NCBI RefSeq assembly: GCF_029624125.1
Contig: NZ_JARSBN010000005.1
Coordinates: 186,001 to 250,000, forward strand
DNA from: Winogradskyella marincola
GTDB taxonomy: Bacteria > Bacteroidota > Bacteroidia > Flavobacteriales > Flavobacteriaceae
Direction of reading: 5' to 3'
DNA: 64,000 nucleotides
Shown here: positions 61,975 to 64,000 of the stretch, in pieces
Layout of the letters: each line of letters starts with the position of its first letter
Numbering within the stretch: the stretch's first letter is position 1
Notes under the pieces: generated by a model
The model's input: only the letters and a program-made list of their open reading frames with translations
The model's database searches: none
Told to the model about the DNA's origin: nothing
Made by a program: the position numbers and the translations under genes

Positions 61975-62172
61975 GTGAAGAATTCAGAACGATTGATCCG
62001 AAAGAGGTTTAAACTAAGACAGCAATACCTGCGACTTATCGAGGATGCATACAATCTTAGAGAAACAGACCATGCACTTAGTGATTTTTCTGAATTTAAA
62101 GCCACAAAAGTCTTAAATCAGCTTAATAAACTAAAGTTTATTATAGATGACACTAATATACAAGCCAACTAA
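61975..62172 (+). CDS. Small basic helical protein (GTG start), possibly Lacal_2735-like
   Basis: 65 residues from GTG 61975 (no ATG is available). It is basic and helical (LIRKRFKLRQQYLRLIEDAY, then KATKVLNQLNKLKFIIDD), without signal or membrane part. The length and the EDAYNLRETDHALSD..EA pattern resemble the flavobacterial Lacal_2735 family, which has no known function; that match is from memory of pattern only. Its last four bases overlap the convergent DUF1579-like gene. Confidence 0.55.
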   Translation: MKNSERLIRKRFKLRQQYLRLIEDAYNLRETDHALSDFSEFKATKVLNQLNKLKFIIDDTNIQAN

Positions 62173-62675
62173 TCTTTTGGTGTGTACAAACCATCAAAAG
62201 CAATTGTTACATCTTTACCCTCTGTTATTGTTTCCCAAAGCTGCCTAACGGTTCCGTCTTTGTTATCGGTCCAAGTAATGCGATGAACTATAACTTTTCC
62301 TTCTTTATTAGTTTCTTCATCTGTTTGTAAAATCATTTGATTACCAACCTTATTTCCTTTGAGATGCAAACTTTGCCCTTGATTATCTATCCAGATTTGC
62401 TCCCATTGTTTGGTTTTATAATTATAAAAATTATTGCTTGTACCTGTATATCCTGGTGTAGCGCTAATCCAGTTTTCTTGAAGCACACATTTGCCTTGTA
62501 TTTTTTCTATAGTATTCTCTCCTGCTTTTGTACCATCAGCATTGGTAACCTCCCAACTGCCAGCCCAAAAATCAAATTCTGAATGCTTTTCTGTACAGCA
62601 ATTACAATTAGAGTCTTGCGCAACCAGTGAGATGGAGAACAATGCAACAACAAAAAATGGTAAAACTTTTCTCAT
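62169..62675 (-). CDS. DUF1579-like exported protein
   Basis: 168 residues with a signal peptide (ending SISLVAQ) and a short Cys-rich start (NCNCCTEKHSEFDFWAGSWE). The core HSEFDFWAGSWEV...GENTIEKI fits DUF1579-type lipocalin-like proteins: beta strands QENWISATPGYTGTSNNFYN, WEQIWIDNQGQSLHLKG and HRITWTDNKDGTVRQLWE. Function unknown. It ends against the small gene at 61975. Confidence 0.8.
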   Translation of the reverse strand: MRKVLPFFVVALFSISLVAQDSNCNCCTEKHSEFDFWAGSWEVTNADGTKAGENTIEKIQGKCVLQENWISATPGYTGTSNNFYNYKTKQWEQIWIDNQGQSLHLKGNKVGNQMILQTDEETNKEGKVIVHRITWTDNKDGTVRQLWETITEGKDVTIAFDGLYTPKD

Positions 62676-62820
62676 GATTGATATTGTTTTACCCTAAGTT
62701 ATTAAACTACATTTAATTATAAGCTAATATTAACATAACATTTAAAAGCTAGAAAGTCAACATCTTTGTACCGCAAAAGAGATTAAGTCTTAAAAGAGAT
62801 TAGAACAAGTTAGTTAGATG

Positions 62821-62852
62821 AAAGTCGGTATTTTAGTTAGGTACCGACTTTT
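62821..62852. terminator. Hairpin with terminator properties, both strands
   Basis: AAAGTCGGTA (62821-62830) pairs with TACCGACTTT (62842-62851), followed by TTCTATT on the plus strand. It lies 5 bases past the metal-receptor gene's stop (minus strand). The better T run is on the plus strand, where no gene precedes it, so a small RNA (about 62775-62855) is possible. Confidence 0.65.
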
Positions 62853-62856
62853 CTAT

Positions 62857-63639
62857 TTAATAAAATGTTTCTTTAAAATATTTGAAAGACTTCAACAATC
62901 GACTTCCGTACCAAGAGAACATTTCACCATCAACTATACTTATATCTTTTAACGGAAACTGCTCTCTAAAACCCTCTATATCTTTAGTTTTAAAAGGATA
63001 GGGCTCACTTGAAAGGAATATTAAATCGGCTTCTTTTAATTTTGAATCCTCTAAATCTATTTCAGGATAACGTGCTTCACTCTCAAAAACATTACTAAAA
63101 CCAGCCTCATTAATCATTGTGTTTATAAACGTATTTGAAGCTGCAACCATCCAAGGATTCTTCCATATAAAATAGGCTACTTTCTTCTTACTTGTAGATT
63201 GTAATGCAGATTGAAATTTTTGTCTTTCCGTTTTAATAGCTTCAATTAACTCCGAAGCCTTTTTAGAACTATTGAAAATAGTACCATACATTTTTATAAG
63301 CTCTAAACAATCTTCTATAGTATCTACATCACTAATATGTATAGGAGCTACATCTTCTAAATCTCTGATGATTTCCTTTGTATTTTCTTCTTTATTACAA
63401 AGTATAATGTCTGGCCGAAGCGCTTTTATTTTATTAAGATGAATCTGTTTTGTGCCACCAACAATGGTTTTTTGTTTTCTGAGATGATTTGGGTGTACAC
63501 AAAATTTTGTAACACCAACAAGGTCGTTTTCTAGTCCTAAATCAACTAACAATTCGGTTTGCGAAGGCACCAGAGATACAATTCGTTTTGGTGTATGCTC
63601 TAGCTCAACGTTTCTATTTAACTGATCTAAGTATTTCAT
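62857..63639 (-). CDS. Cytoplasmic helical-backbone metal receptor (BtuF/TroA-like)
   Basis: 260 residues. The pattern RIVSLVPSQTELLVDLGLEN, ALRPDIILCNKEEN and KKKVAYFIWKNPWMVAASNT matches the periplasmic-binding fold of class III (cobalamin, heme or siderophore receptors). Unlike those, no signal peptide or lipobox is visible, so as read it stays in the cytosol. The final helix (GSRLLKSFKYFKETF) is normal. No permease or ATPase gene is adjacent. The ligand is unknown; cobalamin is an option given icmF and its B12 need nearby. Confidence 0.82.
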   Translation of the reverse strand: MKYLDQLNRNVELEHTPKRIVSLVPSQTELLVDLGLENDLVGVTKFCVHPNHLRKQKTIVGGTKQIHLNKIKALRPDIILCNKEENTKEIIRDLEDVAPIHISDVDTIEDCLELIKMYGTIFNSSKKASELIEAIKTERQKFQSALQSTSKKKVAYFIWKNPWMVAASNTFINTMINEAGFSNVFESEARYPEIDLEDSKLKEADLIFLSSEPYPFKTKDIEGFREQFPLKDISIVDGEMFSWYGSRLLKSFKYFKETFY

Positions 63640-63674
63640 CTTGAGATGTTGAAATGAGTTTAGATTAGCTAATT

Positions 63675-64000
63675 TTAAGCATTAAGAATTTCACTCATCT
63701 GCAACTGCAACTCTTTAGCTTTTACTGCTGCAGCCTGTGCAAAATCATCATTTTGAGATGCATATATTATTCCTCTGGAAGAATTAATAAGCAAACCTAC
63801 AGTATCAGTCATTCCGTATTTACAAACATCTTGAAGGTTACCTCCTTGTGCACCAACACCTGGCACCAACAAAAAACTATCTGGTATGATTTGCCTAATA
63901 TCTGCTAAAAACTCTGCTTTTGTGGCACCAACCACGTACATTAAATTCTCAGAATTCTTCCAAGTTTTTGAAGTTTTTAAAACCTGCTTATAAAGCTCTA
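63675..64000 (-). CDS. pyrF: Orotidine 5'-phosphate decarboxylase (3' part; 5' end outside window)
   Basis: The frame is open to the window edge; an internal ATG at 63941 is not the start, since ELYKQVLKTSKTWKN and SENL precede it in frame. MYVVGATKAEFLADIRQIIP, FLLVPGVGAQGGNLQDVCKY and LINSSRGIIYAS are typical of the C-terminal half of type 2 PyrF, which makes UMP from OMP. About 108 of roughly 270 residues are present. The active-site lysine region lies outside the window. Confidence 0.92.
   Translation of the reverse strand, partial: ELYKQVLKTSKTWKNSENLMYVVGATKAEFLADIRQIIPDSFLLVPGVGAQGGNLQDVCKYGMTDTVGLLINSSRGIIYASQNDDFAQAAAVKAKELQLQMSEILNA

Noticed and set aside
62857..63639. Periplasmic B12 receptor BtuF
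   Set aside because: There is no signal peptide and no transporter genes alongside; only the fold can be supported.
1..64000. tRNA, rRNA, insertion sequence, prophage or integrase genes
   Set aside because: No such sequences or characteristic proteins were seen on either strand by reading; a tRNAscan-SE and ISfinder run would settle it.

Overview
The window is AT-rich DNA from a member of the Bacteroidetes, almost certainly a marine-type Flavobacteriaceae. The evidence is the promoter style (-7 TAnnTTTG, several with TTG 20 bases upstream), near absence of Shine-Dalgarno sequences, type IX secretion (T9SS) type B C-terminal sorting domains, flavobacterial families (DUF6268, DUF4920, DUF4197, choice-of-anchor L), a putative bacillithiol reductase (YpdA) and IcmF. 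I see no tRNA, rRNA, CRISPR array, prophage or insertion sequence. The genus cannot be fixed from sequence alone.

Layout. 1-18690: five consecutive plus-strand genes for secreted surface proteins. The first is cut by the window edge. Four carry an N-terminal choice-of-anchor L domain, repeated modules rich in Cys and Asp, and a type B sorting domain. Two of them (6396-11255 and 11365-16269) are recent tandem paralogues with near-identical ends and a divergent centre. A structured RNA that may be a 6S-like RNA lies at about 1098-1287. 18726-26594: uvrB, a TerB-like protein, an esterase, a DUF1456 protein, cysH, sucC, and lysA with a divergent ACT-type protein. 26656-34205: a long minus-strand block (ABC exporter pair, MscS channel, DUF6268 barrel, sigma-54-type response regulator, PPK2, M28 peptidase). 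34473-36233: the grpE-dnaJ chaperone operon.

36406-47790: YceI lipoprotein, an orphan PD-(D/E)XK nuclease-like protein, an SDR protein, mnmD with two lipoproteins, ilvE, a MazG-like pyrophosphohydrolase, tiny membrane proteins, a DPP III-like M49 lipoprotein, an SRPBCC/GyrI-like protein and fluC. 47847-52361: DUF1684 protein, an MFS transporter behind a leader that looks like a riboswitch or attenuator, YpdA, two related small helical proteins and an Lrp regulator. 52358-53483: sigZ, an unlisted 34-residue metallothionein-like gene with 11 cysteines, and a DUF3703 gene. The last two share an identically spaced promoter-like motif and probably form a SigZ regulon. 53547-58867: a yellow/MRJP-like lipoprotein, a VOC protein and the fused coenzyme-B12 mutase IcmF. 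59070-64000: a histidine kinase/response regulator pair, a DUF4197 lipoprotein, small proteins, a metal-receptor-like protein and the 3' part of pyrF.

The strongest leads are the structured leader before the MFS gene, the SigZ/metallothionein/DUF3703 unit, the 6S-like RNA, the mosaic paralogues, and short palindromic repeats that sit in frame inside mnmD and icmF with compensatory arm changes between copies.
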